Assembly (NCBI RefSeq): GCF_013284035.1 | Contig: NZ_CP054141.1 | Coordinates: 3,968,001 to 4,032,000 of the forward strand | Length of the DNA: 64,000 bases | Source of the DNA: Flavobacterium sp. M31R6 | Lineage (GTDB): Bacteria > Bacteroidota > Bacteroidia > Flavobacteriales > Flavobacteriaceae | Direction of reading: 5' to 3' | Part shown: piece after piece, positions 35,508 to 45,282 of the stretch | Numbering within the stretch: the stretch's first letter is position 1 | How the letters are laid out: each line of letters opens with the position of its first letter | Program-made: the position numbers and the translations under genes | The notes under the pieces: model-generated | Database searches by the model: none | The model's input: the letters and a program-made list of their open reading frames with translations, nothing else | What the model was told of the DNA's origin: nothing

Positions 35508-37070
35508 ATGACACTATATCTCTGGTTTGTATTCTTTTTGGCCGTTCAGGTTATTCATTTCTTAGGAACTTGGAAAATATATGAAAGCGCAGGAAGAAAA
35601 CGTTGGGAAGCAGCAATTCCAGTTTACAATGCAATTGTTTTAATGAAAATTATCGGTCGACCAACTTGGTGGACACTTTTACTTTTTATTCCAATCATTA
35701 ACCTGATTATGTTTCCCGTTATTTGGGTAGAGACTATTCGTAGTTTTGGAAAAAAATCTTTTATAGACACAGTACTTGTAATTGGAACTTTAGGATTTTA
35801 CATCTATTACCTTAATTACACTCAGACTTTAAATTACGAAGCAGATAGAGATTTAAGTCCAGACCATAAAGCCGCTGACACTATTAGCTCATTACTTTTT
35901 GCCGTAATTGTGGCCACTATTGTTCACACCTATTTTATCCAGCCTTATACTATTCCCACTTCTTCATTAGAGAAATCATTATTGGTTGGTGACTTTTTGT
36001 TTGTGAGTAAAATGAATTATGGGGCGAGAGTTCCAATGACTACAGTAGCCATGCCAATGGTACATGATACTATTCCATTGACCAAAAGAAAATCTTATTT
36101 GACTTGGCCTCAATTACCTTATTTTAGACTTCCTGGCTTTCAAACTATCAATCGTACAGATATAGTTGTTTTTAACTGGCCAGCAGATACCGTATACAAA
36201 TTCAGGGATCGATCTGGACTAAGAGTAGACAAACCAATCGACAAAAAATCAAATTATGTAAAACGTTGTGTTGGTATTCCTGGCGATAGCTTATCCATAA
36301 AAGATGGATTAGTTTACATCAATGGAAAAGAATTGATTTTACCAGAACGTGCTAAACCACAGTTCTCTTACAATGTCGTTTTGGATGGTAAAACACCTAT
36401 TGACTTTGAATATCTTTTCAAAGACATGGACATCACCGATGGAGCTGGTTTCTTAAACCAACAAACAAGAGACACTTTATTCATCAGTGCTTTAACTGCT
36501 GCCAATGCAGAGAGATTCAAAAATATCCCAGGAATCAAAGCTGTAAACAGAATTATTTCCAAAAATGTTGAAGATGGTATTTTTCCACACATCAACAAAT
36601 GGAACCGAGATAATTTTGGTCCAATCTATATCCCACAAAAAGGAAAAACTGTTGCCTTAAACCTAGAAACTTTGCCTTTCTACAAAACTATCATAAGCGA
36701 TTATGAGAAAAAGGACTTGAAAGTAAATGGCAATGAAATTAGAATTGATGGAAAAGTGGCCACGACCTACACTTTTGACCAAAATTATTACTGGATGATG
36801 GGAGATAACCGTCATAACTCTGAAGACAGTCGTTACTGGGGTTATGTTCCTGAAAATCATATCGTAGGAAAGCCAATTTTTATTTGGATGAGTATCGATG
36901 GTATTAATGGGCCTAAGAGTAATTGGAAAGTTCGTTGGGACAGGGTATTCACAACTGTTAGCGGTGAAGGACAACCTCAATCTTATTTTAAATACTTCCT
37001 GATTGCCCTAGCTGCCTTTTTTGTTGGTGAGTATTTCTGGAAAAAAAGAAAAGTGAAAAAAGAATTATAA
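35508..37070 (+). CDS. lepB: Signal peptidase I, first tandem copy
   Basis: Protein of 520 residues. The N-terminal 120 residues are a membrane domain (DUF5684-like, with [18 protein letters not shown]). The peptidase S26 domain follows: catalytic Ser153 in [10 protein letters not shown], general base Lys252 in [11 protein letters not shown], and the C-terminal boxes [23 protein letters not shown] last TM helix and basic KKRKVKKEL tail close it. The unusually long insert between the boxes is typical of Bacteroidota. The next paralogue starts 12 bases later. Confidence 0.94.
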   Translation: MTLYLWFVFFLAVQVIHFLGTWKIYESAGRKRWEAAIPVYNAIVLMKIIGRPTWWTLLLFIPIINLIMFPVIWVETIRSFGKKSFIDTVLVIGTLGFYIYYLNYTQTLNYEADRDLSPDHKAADTISSLLFAVIVATIVHTYFIQPYTIPTSSLEKSLLVGDFLFVSKMNYGARVPMTTVAMPMVHDTIPLTKRKSYLTWPQLPYFRLPGFQTINRTDIVVFNWPADTVYKFRDRSGLRVDKPIDKKSNYVKRCVGIPGDSLSIKDGLVYINGKELILPERAKPQFSYNVVLDGKTPIDFEYLFKDMDITDGAGFLNQQTRDTLFISALTAANAERFKNIPGIKAVNRIISKNVEDGIFPHINKWNRDNFGPIYIPQKGKTVALNLETLPFYKTIISDYEKKDLKVNGNEIRIDGKVATTYTFDQNYYWMMGDNRHNSEDSRYWGYVPENHIVGKPIFIWMSIDGINGPKSNWKVRWDRVFTTVSGEGQPQSYFKYFLIALAAFFVGEYFWKKRKVKKEL

Positions 37071-37082
37071 AACAAGGCTAGT

Positions 37083-38690
37083 ATGTCAATATACCAATGG
37101 TTTCTTTTTTTTCTGTTCATACAAATAGTCCATTTTTTAGGAACATGGAAACTATATGAAATTGCAGGAAGAAAACGCTGGGAGGCTTTAATTCCAGTTT
37201 ACAATGCAATCATTTTGATGAAAATCATTGGCAGACCTACTTGGTGGACTATTCTCCTATTTATTCCAATCATCAATCTTATCATGTTTCCCGTTATTTG
37301 GGTCGAAACAATAAGAAGCTTCGGAAAGAATTCAAGTTTAGACACCTTTTTGGTAATTATCACTTTAGGTTTTTATATTTATTACCTCAATTACACACAA
37401 AAATTAAATTACAAAGCAGATCGAAACTTAAAGCCCGAAAATAAAACATCCGATACAGTTAGTTCTCTACTTTTTGCTGTTATTGTTGCCACTTTGGTTC
37501 ACACTTATATTATACAGCCATTTACGATTCCGTCTTCTTCATTAGAAAAGACATTATACATTGGTGATTTTTTATTTGTAAGCAAATTAAATTTTGGAGC
37601 ACGGGCTCCTATGACAGCAATTGCATTGCCTATGGTGCATGATTCAATCCCACTTTTAGGCGTTAAATCGTACCTGTTCAATGATGATATTACAAAAAAA
37701 GAAACTTCGATTTTGAACAAGTTTCAACTACCCTATTTTAGGTTCCCTGCTATTGAAACGATTAAACGCAATGAAATTGTAGTGTTTAATCAGCCCGCGG
37801 ATACTTTATTGGATATGGATAATTTTAAACCTGCAAGAAATTATTACAAACCAATTGATAAAAAGACAAATTTAGTAAAACGGTGTGTTGCTATACCCGG
37901 AGATTCTTTGGAGATTCGTGAAGGAGACGTTTACATCAATGGAAAACTAAGCAAATTACCAGAAAGTGCAAAACTCCAATATAACTTTTTTGTAAATACT
38001 CAAGGGACAAGTATGGATCAAAACTCTCTAGTAAAAATGTATGGAGCTAGAGATGGTTTGAAGGATGGGAATGGAAATTTTGGATTGACCAATAATGGAG
38101 AATATGTATTGACTTTAACCGATAACGAAGCACTAAGAATAGCGAACAATCCAGTAGTTAAAAGTGTCAAAAAGTATTTACTCCCAAAAGGAGAAGATGG
38201 CGATGTATTTCCACACATTCATATGTTAGGATGGAACATAGACAATTTTGGACCTATTTATATTCCTAAAAAAGGAGTGACAATTAAATTAGACAAAACA
38301 ACACTTCCATTTTACAAACGCATTATTCAGGAATACGAAAAAAATACATTGCAGATTGACGGTGATAAAATTATAATAAACGGAAAACCAGTTAACAGCT
38401 ATACTTTTAAACAAGATTATTATTGGATGATGGGAGATAATCGCCAAAACTCTTTAGATGCAAGATTTTGGGGATATGTTCCTTTTGATCATGTAGTTGG
38501 CAAACCTGTCTTCATTTGGTTTAGCTGGGATAAAGATGGAAAAGGAATTCAGAAAGTAAGATGGAATCGAGTTTTCTCTTTTGTAAATAATGGGGAACCT
38601 AAATCTTATTTAATTCATTTCTTAATCGCTCTAGCAGCCTTTTTCGTTGGTGAGTATTTTTGGAAAAAAAGAAAAGAAAAAAAAGTTTAG
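37083..38690 (+). CDS. lepB: Signal peptidase I, second tandem copy
   Basis: Protein of 535 residues, clearly paralogous to the first copy across its entire length. It has the same membrane domain, catalytic Ser153 (IPSSSLEKTL) and Lys266 (VKRCVAIPGD), and the [22 protein letters not shown] box. The differences concentrate in the substrate-facing insert between residues about 195 and 260 (longer by some 14 residues), and in a second insert near 300-345. Both copies keep all catalytic residues, so both should be active, possibly with different substrates. Confidence 0.93.
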   Translation: MSIYQWFLFFLFIQIVHFLGTWKLYEIAGRKRWEALIPVYNAIILMKIIGRPTWWTILLFIPIINLIMFPVIWVETIRSFGKNSSLDTFLVIITLGFYIYYLNYTQKLNYKADRNLKPENKTSDTVSSLLFAVIVATLVHTYIIQPFTIPSSSLEKTLYIGDFLFVSKLNFGARAPMTAIALPMVHDSIPLLGVKSYLFNDDITKKETSILNKFQLPYFRFPAIETIKRNEIVVFNQPADTLLDMDNFKPARNYYKPIDKKTNLVKRCVAIPGDSLEIREGDVYINGKLSKLPESAKLQYNFFVNTQGTSMDQNSLVKMYGARDGLKDGNGNFGLTNNGEYVLTLTDNEALRIANNPVVKSVKKYLLPKGEDGDVFPHIHMLGWNIDNFGPIYIPKKGVTIKLDKTTLPFYKRIIQEYEKNTLQIDGDKIIINGKPVNSYTFKQDYYWMMGDNRQNSLDARFWGYVPFDHVVGKPVFIWFSWDKDGKGIQKVRWNRVFSFVNNGEPKSYLIHFLIALAAFFVGEYFWKKRKEKKV

Positions 38691-38765
38691 AAGTATATAT
38701 TATTTAGGAGCCTTAGATTACATCACTAAACCTTCTAAACTCCTAATCTCAAAACCTTAAAAGCA

Positions 38766-39389
38766 ATGAATATTCTAATACATCCCTCCTATTTTCCGTC
38801 GGTAAGCCATTTTGTTGCTATGGCTCAATCGGAAAGTATTACGTTCGAAATGGAGGATAATTTTCAGAAACAAACCAATCGCAACAGAGCTTACATTTAT
38901 AGTCCAAATGGGATTCAGTTATTAAATATCCCCATAAAGCATTCTAATCTAGCACATCAAAAGACAAAAGACATTAAAATAGAACCAGAATTTGACTGGC
39001 AAAAACAACATTTCAAATCGTTGGAAGCTGCTTACAGAAGTTCTCCTTTTTTTGAGTATTTTGAAGATGACTTACTTCCTATTTTTCAAAAGAAACATAC
39101 GTTTTTGATGGATCTGAATTTTGAAGCATTAGAAATAACATGCAAGTGTTTGCGAATGAAATTAGAGTTTGAAACCACTACCGAATATTTCCACGAAATA
39201 GATAACACTCGAACGAGCGATTTTCGCTATTTGGTAAACGGGAAAAAAGACCATTCCGTTTTTGAGAACTACACTCAAGTATTCGATGACAAATTCGGAT
39301 TTATGAACAATCTAAGCGTGCTTGATTTATTATTTAATGAGGGGAAATTTGCAATGGATTATTTAAAAAATCAAGTAATCATCAAATAA
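38766..39389 (+). CDS. WbqC family protein
   Basis: Protein of 207 residues matching the WbqC-like family: HPSYFPSVSHF at the start, RNRAYIYSPNGIQLLNIPI, and the later NEGKFAMDYL. WbqC proteins are found in some O-antigen clusters, but the biochemical role is not established. It ends the parA-to-lepB run, just before a bidirectional terminator. Confidence 0.82.
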   Translation: MNILIHPSYFPSVSHFVAMAQSESITFEMEDNFQKQTNRNRAYIYSPNGIQLLNIPIKHSNLAHQKTKDIKIEPEFDWQKQHFKSLEAAYRSSPFFEYFEDDLLPIFQKKHTFLMDLNFEALEITCKCLRMKLEFETTTEYFHEIDNTRTSDFRYLVNGKKDHSVFENYTQVFDDKFGFMNNLSVLDLLFNEGKFAMDYLKNQVIIK

Positions 39390-39421
39390 AATTTAATACT
39401 CATTAACTAGTTTAAAATTAC

Positions 39422-39459
39422 AAACCCTTCCTAAATATGTTTTAATTTAGGAAGGGTTT
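39422..39459. terminator. Bidirectional terminator
   Basis: AAACCCTTCCTAAAT and ATTTAGGAAGGGTTT are perfect 15-base arms. They separate the wbqC-like gene from the convergent exonuclease-family gene. Confidence 0.85.
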
Positions 39460-39485
39460 ATAATTTTTCTAAAAGGAAATTAAAA

Positions 39486-40532
39486 CTATTTCATAGATAA
39501 CTTTGCCATAATGGGATAGTGATCTGAGTTTTGAAATTCGGGGAAGCTCTCAAATTGTTTTACTTCCATAGTTTCGTCGGCAAAAATATAATCTATTCGA
39601 GCCGGATAATATTTGAACTTATAGGTAGCACCAAAACCTACTCCAGCTTCTTCAAAACTATCTTTAAGCTTTCCTTTTATATTCCGATACACATAGGAAA
39701 AAGCGCTGTTATTCATATCACCACAAATAATAATTGGGTATTGGCAATTCTTTTCATGCTCCTTAAAAATAGCGGCCTGCTCTTGTTGTTGCTTAAACGC
39801 TTTACTAATTCGAATAAAAAGAAACTTGGATTTTTGTTGGTCAATTACATCTATATTTTCGGAAATTTCATTGACATCCGGAGAAATTTTTATGGACTGC
39901 AAATGCATATTATAAACTCGTATAATATCTTTTCCCTTTTTAATATCGGCATAAACCACATTATTATTGGAATTCGGAAATACAATATTCCCATGTTCAA
40001 TGATAGGGAATTTAGAAAATATTGCCTGGCCCGTTTTAATTTGTTTTCCTTCCATCAAAACAAATTTATAGGGATATACTTTTAGATCAATATTTGCGGA
40101 ATTAGAAAACTCCTGAATGCACAATATGTCTGGGTTTTCTGTGTTGATAAATTCTAAAATCACGTCCGGAATATCGTCACGATCCAACCATTTAAAAACA
40201 TTAAACAATCTTACGTTATAACTCATAACCGTAAAATCTTTATCGCTTTCCTCAAATTCTTTGGCAGAAAATTTATAAAACTTATTAAAAAAAGTAATCC
40301 CAACCAAAAGGACAAGGCCGGATAAAATCATGCGTTTTTTAAATTGAATTCCCCAATACAAGAAGAACAATCCATTTGCTAAAAAAAACAAAGGCATGAA
40401 TAAAGTGAAAACCGACAAAAGGGGAAAAATTTTTGGCGCCAAAAACGGGAGTAAATAGGCGATGAATGTTAGCACAATAAGTACTAAATTCAAAAAAAAC
40501 ATTCCTTTATTAAACCATGAAAGGTTCTTCAT
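39486..40532 (-). CDS. Membrane-anchored endonuclease/exonuclease/phosphatase family protein
   Basis: Protein of 348 residues. Two or three N-terminal hydrophobic segments (to about residue 80) anchor it. The catalytic EEP fold has the strand VMSYNVRLFN, the metal Glu in LCIQEFS, CGDMNNSAFSYVYR, and the terminal SDHYPI with the catalytic His. Substrate could be nucleic acid, a phosphoester lipid or an inositol phosphate; nothing here decides. It heads a minus-strand group with the two rhomboids and mutL upstream. Confidence 0.85.
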   Translation of the reverse strand: MKNLSWFNKGMFFLNLVLIVLTFIAYLLPFLAPKIFPLLSVFTLFMPLFFLANGLFFLYWGIQFKKRMILSGLVLLVGITFFNKFYKFSAKEFEESDKDFTVMSYNVRLFNVFKWLDRDDIPDVILEFINTENPDILCIQEFSNSANIDLKVYPYKFVLMEGKQIKTGQAIFSKFPIIEHGNIVFPNSNNNVVYADIKKGKDIIRVYNMHLQSIKISPDVNEISENIDVIDQQKSKFLFIRISKAFKQQQEQAAIFKEHEKNCQYPIIICGDMNNSAFSYVYRNIKGKLKDSFEEAGVGFGATYKFKYYPARIDYIFADETMEVKQFESFPEFQNSDHYPIMAKLSMK

Positions 40533-40602
40533 TTTTAATGCGTTTTAAACTTTAAGATCAAAAAGCTCACGATTTACAATTCTATAATTAGATAAAAATA
40601 GG

Positions 40603-41463
40603 TTATTTTCCGGCTTGAAACAAGAATTCTTTTTCTTCTTGACTTAAACTTTCATAACCAGACTGACTAATTTTATCCAAAATCTCGTCTATTTGCTGTT
40701 GCTTTTTATCTTTTACGACTATTTTTGAAATTGGTTTTTCAACTGGTTTTCTATAATTTTTATGTACTTTTTTGAAAGGTGTAGAAGGCTTTTTGAACAA
40801 ATTGGTAAAGAAATCCAAAACAGTACTCACAACCTTACTCAAATCAGTTCCGTTTTGAAGCAATTTAATATATACAAACCCAAAAAAAGCGCCCGCCAAA
40901 TGAGAAATATGACCACCCGAATTTTCCAATCGGAATTGCATTAAATCCAAAATAATAATTACCGCTGTAATATGCCATAATTTCACATTTCCTATGAGTA
41001 AGAATCGCACATTCATCAAAGGACTATAAGTTGTTACGGCCACCAAAACAGCCATTATTGCCGCCGATGCCCCAATTATGGCTCCACTGTAATGCATCAG
41101 ATTAAAACCCAGAGCAAAAATCAACCCCGAAAAAATGGCGCTTAAAAAATATAATCCCAGATACTGTTTTGAGGAAAAAAAAGTCAAAAATAAATAGCTC
41201 GAAAAATTCAGTACCAACATATTAAAAAGCAAATGAAAAAAACCATCATGAAAAAAAGCATAAGACAGAAAAGTCCATGGTTTTAATATAAAAATGGTTG
41301 GCTCTGATGACAAAGCAATCCAATTGGGAAAATCAAAAGCCCCAATCTTAAATTGATAGAAAAAAACTAGGGATACCAAAAAGCAACCTACATTCCAATA
41401 GATCATTTTTAAGGCGATACCACCTAATTTATATTGCATTTTCAAATCGTCTAAGATATTCAT
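40603..41463 (-). CDS. Rhomboid family intramembrane serine protease, copy 1
   Basis: Protein of 286 residues with six predicted membrane helices. The catalytic Ser133 (GASAA) and His188 (HISHLAG) are present, as are the upstream H77 and N81 of the oxyanion region. The last 70 residues are a hydrophilic cytosolic tail rich in Lys (KPISKIVVKDKKQQQ) and predicted helical. The serine motif is GASA, not GASG. It cleaves membrane-anchored proteins by analogy; no substrate is known. It follows the second rhomboid by 65 bases. Confidence 0.88.
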   Translation of the reverse strand: MNILDDLKMQYKLGGIALKMIYWNVGCFLVSLVFFYQFKIGAFDFPNWIALSSEPTIFILKPWTFLSYAFFHDGFFHLLFNMLVLNFSSYLFLTFFSSKQYLGLYFLSAIFSGLIFALGFNLMHYSGAIIGASAAIMAVLVAVTTYSPLMNVRFLLIGNVKLWHITAVIIILDLMQFRLENSGGHISHLAGAFFGFVYIKLLQNGTDLSKVVSTVLDFFTNLFKKPSTPFKKVHKNYRKPVEKPISKIVVKDKKQQQIDEILDKISQSGYESLSQEEKEFLFQAGK

Positions 41464-41528
41464 ATTTGATAGAATCAGTTATGGGTTATCATTTCCTCTT
41501 TTAGTTTATCTTTTTTGGCTTAAGAGCA

Positions 41529-42287
41529 TTAATTCCAACGATGGCTATCGAACTGATTTTTCTTCCAATACCACATTATCAAATAACCAACCAATGCGCC
41601 TCCAAGGTGTGCAAAATGGGCAATTCCACTAGATCCACCAAATAAGGAGCCTCCAGAAACACCCAAATATAAATCAATTAATAACAGTCCTGGAACAAAA
41701 TATTTTGCTTTGATTGGAATTGGAATAAACATCAAGGCCAATTCAGCATTAGGAAACATAAAAGCAAAAGCCACCAATAAACCATAAATAGCACCAGAAG
41801 CTCCTACCACATTACCTAAATAAGCGCCCATGAATGCCTGAAAATCGGAAGGAGTTAATAATTCCTGCCATTTGGTATCAAATTTCCCTTCACTTAAGAT
41901 TTTTAATATTTCAACTTTTTGGTAACCATTCTCCACTAAAAGAGTGATTCCATTTTCAAAAAAATAATAATTCACGGCAGTGTGCAATAAAGCAGCTCCT
42001 AAACCGCAGGAAATGTAAAAGAATATAAATTTTTTACCACCCCAAAAATGTTCTAACGCAGAACCAAAAGAATACAAAGCAAACATATTAAAAGCAATAT
42101 GCATGATATTTGGCAATGGTGCATGCATAAACATATGCGTGAAGAGTTGCCAAAAATGAAAATCGGGACTCTCGAAAAAATACATCGAAAGTAATTTATA
42201 GGCAGGCTCCCCAACAATCATCGAGCCTATATAAAACAATATATTTATAATTAACAACTGTTTTACTGTAGGTGTAATATTCATCAT
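41529..42287 (-). CDS. Rhomboid family intramembrane serine protease, copy 2
   Basis: Protein of 252 residues. The catalytic Ser164 (GASGAIYG) and His227 (HFAHLGG) form the dyad; the oxyanion residues lie in IMHIAFNMFAL. Between helices 3 and 4 there is a soluble insert at about 112-152 (LLVENGYQKVEILK and on), which is absent from copy 1. The start overlaps the mutL stop by four bases, so it is translationally coupled to mutL. Confidence 0.92.
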   Translation of the reverse strand: MMNITPTVKQLLIINILFYIGSMIVGEPAYKLLSMYFFESPDFHFWQLFTHMFMHAPLPNIMHIAFNMFALYSFGSALEHFWGGKKFIFFYISCGLGAALLHTAVNYYFFENGITLLVENGYQKVEILKILSEGKFDTKWQELLTPSDFQAFMGAYLGNVVGASGAIYGLLVAFAFMFPNAELALMFIPIPIKAKYFVPGLLLIDLYLGVSGGSLFGGSSGIAHFAHLGGALVGYLIMWYWKKNQFDSHRWN

Positions 42288-44176
42288 AATGCAAATTTTT
42301 TATCTAAGTCTTCCACACGCATGGTGATGAAAGTCGGTTTTTGAAATGGGGAAACATTTGGATCCTTACATGCAAAAAGTCCATTTACTAAATTTTCCTG
42401 TTCTTTTTCGGTCAAATAAGCACCCGTTTTGACAGCCAAACTTTTAGCCATCGATTTGGCAATAGTATCATTCTGACTGAAACTATTCTCCGGAATTCCG
42501 TTATGCAAATCACTCAATAACTGATCTAAAACAGCTGCAACTTCGCTCTCGGTAATATTCACAGGAATTCCCGAAATCACGACATGGTCAGAGTTAGACT
42601 CCTCAAAAACAAAACCCGTATTGACTAACGACTGTTGAAGTTCCGCAATAAGTTCCATTTCGGTTGCTGAATAAAACAAATTAATAGGAAATAACAATTG
42701 CTGACTTGATGCATGCTGAACTGTCATATTCACTAGAAATTGTTCGTACAAAACACGCTGATGAGCTCTACTTTGATCCACAATCACCATTCCGGATTTT
42801 ATAGGAGAAACTATGTATTTTTTATGTATTTGATACGTTTTATGGACCGTTTGTTCCACTTCCTCATCATCGAATAACGATGAAGTTACCTCTTCGTTTT
42901 CAAAAGTAAATTCATTGTTCTCAAAAGAATAATCGTTGTTGCTGGAAGCAAATTCGCTACCGCCTGAAACAACAGCTGTATCGTGTTTCACTCCCACATA
43001 CAAACTCTCCCAACTGGCTGTTGGTTCCGCTTTTTTATATGTCGAAAAAAGCTTATTGGGTTTATCTTCTGCAAAAGGATTAAAATTTGTGTCTATTTGG
43101 ATAGTTGGCACCTCCGCGTCTAGATTTTTATAATGGTAAGGCGTGTCCAAATTAGCATCCCTTTCAAAATCCAAAACAGGAGCCACATTAAACTGCCCCA
43201 AACTATGTTTTATCGAAGCTCTTAGAATAGCATACATTGCACTTTCATTATCAAACTTGATTTCGGTTTTTGTGGGATGTATATTGATATCGATTGTATT
43301 TGGCGGAACCGTTAAATACAAATAATAACTGGGTTGTGAACCATCTTTCAAAATCCCTTCATAAGCAGCCATAACAGCATGATGCAAATAGGGACTTTTT
43401 ATGAAACGGTCATTGACAAAGAAAAACTGCTCTCCCCTATTCTTTTTGGCAAATTCAGGTTTACTTACAAAACCCTGAATATTCATCATCTCTGTATCTT
43501 CTACAACAGGAACTAATTTTTCATTGGTTTTTCCACCAAAAAAGTTAACAATTCGCTGCCTTAAACTCGACGGTGGCAAATTGTACATATCACTACCATT
43601 GTGGTAAAACGTAAAATGAATTTTAGGATGCGCCAAAGCAACGCGTTGAAATTCATCAATTATATGGCGATATTCAACCGTATCCGATTTCAGGAAATTA
43701 CGTCTTGCGGGGATATTAAAAAATAAGTTTTTGACAGCAAATGAAGTTCCTTTTGGCAAAACCGCCACATCTTGGGACATGAATTTACTTCCTTCAATAA
43801 CGATGTGAGTTCCTAATTCTTCCTGCTCCAATTTGGTTTTCATTTCCATGTGGGCAATCGCCGCAATAGAGGCCAATGCTTCTCCACGAAACCCTTTGGT
43901 ATGCAATGAAAATAAATCTTCGGCTTGGCGAATCTTGGAAGTAGCATGACGCTCAAAGCACATACGTGCATCAGTAACATTCATCCCCGAGCCATTATCA
44001 ATAACTTGTACCAATGACTTCCCGGCATCTTTAATAATCAACTTAATGTCTGTTGCTTTTGCATCCACTGCATTTTCCAGTAGTTCTTTTACTACTGAAG
44101 CAGGTCTTTGCACCACTTCACCAGCGGCAATTTGGTTGGCAACATGATCAGGAAGCAATTGAATTATACTCGACAT
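42284..44176 (-). CDS. mutL: DNA mismatch repair protein MutL, with degenerate endonuclease site
   Basis: Protein of 630 residues. The N-terminal GHKL ATPase is intact (ELLENAVDA with E34 and N35, DNGSGM, GFRGEALASI). A disordered linker spans about 345-445. In the C-terminal domain the usual DQHA-x2-E-x4-E motif reads DQSRAHQRVLYE (467-478), and the CPHGRP-type motif reads SPFQKP (609-614), with the preceding ACR motif reading MAKSLAVKTG. Several metal-binding residues are therefore missing, so endonuclease activity is doubtful. It interacts with MutS. The stop overlaps a rhomboid gene. Confidence 0.95.
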   Translation of the reverse strand: MSSIIQLLPDHVANQIAAGEVVQRPASVVKELLENAVDAKATDIKLIIKDAGKSLVQVIDNGSGMNVTDARMCFERHATSKIRQAEDLFSLHTKGFRGEALASIAAIAHMEMKTKLEQEELGTHIVIEGSKFMSQDVAVLPKGTSFAVKNLFFNIPARRNFLKSDTVEYRHIIDEFQRVALAHPKIHFTFYHNGSDMYNLPPSSLRQRIVNFFGGKTNEKLVPVVEDTEMMNIQGFVSKPEFAKKNRGEQFFFVNDRFIKSPYLHHAVMAAYEGILKDGSQPSYYLYLTVPPNTIDINIHPTKTEIKFDNESAMYAILRASIKHSLGQFNVAPVLDFERDANLDTPYHYKNLDAEVPTIQIDTNFNPFAEDKPNKLFSTYKKAEPTASWESLYVGVKHDTAVVSGGSEFASSNNDYSFENNEFTFENEEVTSSLFDDEEVEQTVHKTYQIHKKYIVSPIKSGMVIVDQSRAHQRVLYEQFLVNMTVQHASSQQLLFPINLFYSATEMELIAELQQSLVNTGFVFEESNSDHVVISGIPVNITESEVAAVLDQLLSDLHNGIPENSFSQNDTIAKSMAKSLAVKTGAYLTEKEQENLVNGLFACKDPNVSPFQKPTFITMRVEDLDKKFAL

Positions 44177-44341
44177 TGAAAAATTTTAGATTTAGGATTG
44201 TAAATTTCAGATTTTAAATAATAATTAAAATCAAGGAGGACAAATTTAATGAATTTCTGTTGGGTTTTAGCTCTTTGACACTCATAAAAAAAAGCAAATT
44301 TAAATCGAAAGCTAACCCTTTTAAAACCAACAATAATGCTA

Positions 44342-45046
44342 TTATTCTTTTATTGTTAATTGCTTTATTTCAGCAAGTGTATAGCGTTTATATTCTACTC
44401 CCATGCTTTTTGCATACTCTTCAACAGTGTTGGTAAACCCCGCTTCTTTCCTTAATTCATTTACGGATTCCGCGTTTAAAATAGGCCAAACACAATACCA
44501 AAACTCCTTCTTCCCTGTTGCTGCGTTTAGAATATACTGTCCCGACACTTGCGTTCCATAAAGCTGTTCCTTCCCTTCCTGCATCAGCATTCTGTCGTGC
44601 ATCATGGCCACTTTGGTAAAAGGTATTTCGTTGCTTGCTCCCGCTTCCTGAATCATTGGGAAATAATCTGCTATTTTTTTACTGTGCTGAATTACATACC
44701 AAGCCGCTTCATTTGTTGGTTCTCCAACCAATGTTTTTCCAGGATAACCAAACTTTGCAATAATTTCCTCAATCCGAATAAGATTAATGGAATCTCGCTT
44801 ATTCAGTATCATATATACCTTGCCATTTGCCAAATCGTCATTGGAGTAACCAGTTTCGTTAAGAATCTGCAACTTTCTGCTATCGGTAGTTTCTGAATCG
44901 ATATATTCTCGAAGAATTTGGTCCGATTTGTAAATCCCGTCCAACTCTTTTTTCAAGCCTTCATCAATAATTCCTTGTGCATGACAGAATACAAATACAA
45001 ACAACAAAAGAACCAGTGAATATCTATTTACAATCGAAATTATCAT
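44342..45046 (-). CDS. DUF6624 domain-containing exported protein
   Basis: Protein of 234 residues if started at ATG 45046, which gives a clean signal peptide (MIISIVNRYSLVLLLFVFVFCHAQ). The frame is open 36 bases further upstream. The mature part is helical: LKKELDGIYKSDQILREYI, DSINLIRIEEIIAKFGYPG, HDRMLMQEGKEQLYGTQV, matching the DUF6624 pattern with the YGTQ motif. Function unknown. Not obviously in an operon, with mutL 165 bases downstream. Confidence 0.72.
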   Translation of the reverse strand: MIISIVNRYSLVLLLFVFVFCHAQGIIDEGLKKELDGIYKSDQILREYIDSETTDSRKLQILNETGYSNDDLANGKVYMILNKRDSINLIRIEEIIAKFGYPGKTLVGEPTNEAAWYVIQHSKKIADYFPMIQEAGASNEIPFTKVAMMHDRMLMQEGKEQLYGTQVSGQYILNAATGKKEFWYCVWPILNAESVNELRKEAGFTNTVEEYAKSMGVEYKRYTLAEIKQLTIKE

Positions 45047-45222
45047 TTTCAGTTTTAAAACGTTTAGCATCAAATATAACAATTAAGAAGATTCCGTAAA
45101 TTTTCGGAAATCACAAAAAAAGCATAAAAAAAATGGCTCCTCATCACTCAAAAAATGTGTTTTAATATTGCAATACAATTTATAAAAAAATCAGTAGCAG
45201 ATGTGACAGTCGCATATAGTCA

Positions 45223-45259
45223 TAAAAAAAACCTATACAATTCAACGAAAAGTATAGGT
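45223..45259 (-). terminator. Terminator of ribH
   Basis: On the minus strand ACCTATAC pairs with GTATAGGT over a 13-base loop and is followed by T8. It lies 24 bases after the ribH stop. Confidence 0.85.
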
Positions 45260-45282
45260 CATTAGAAATTTTATTTTATTTT

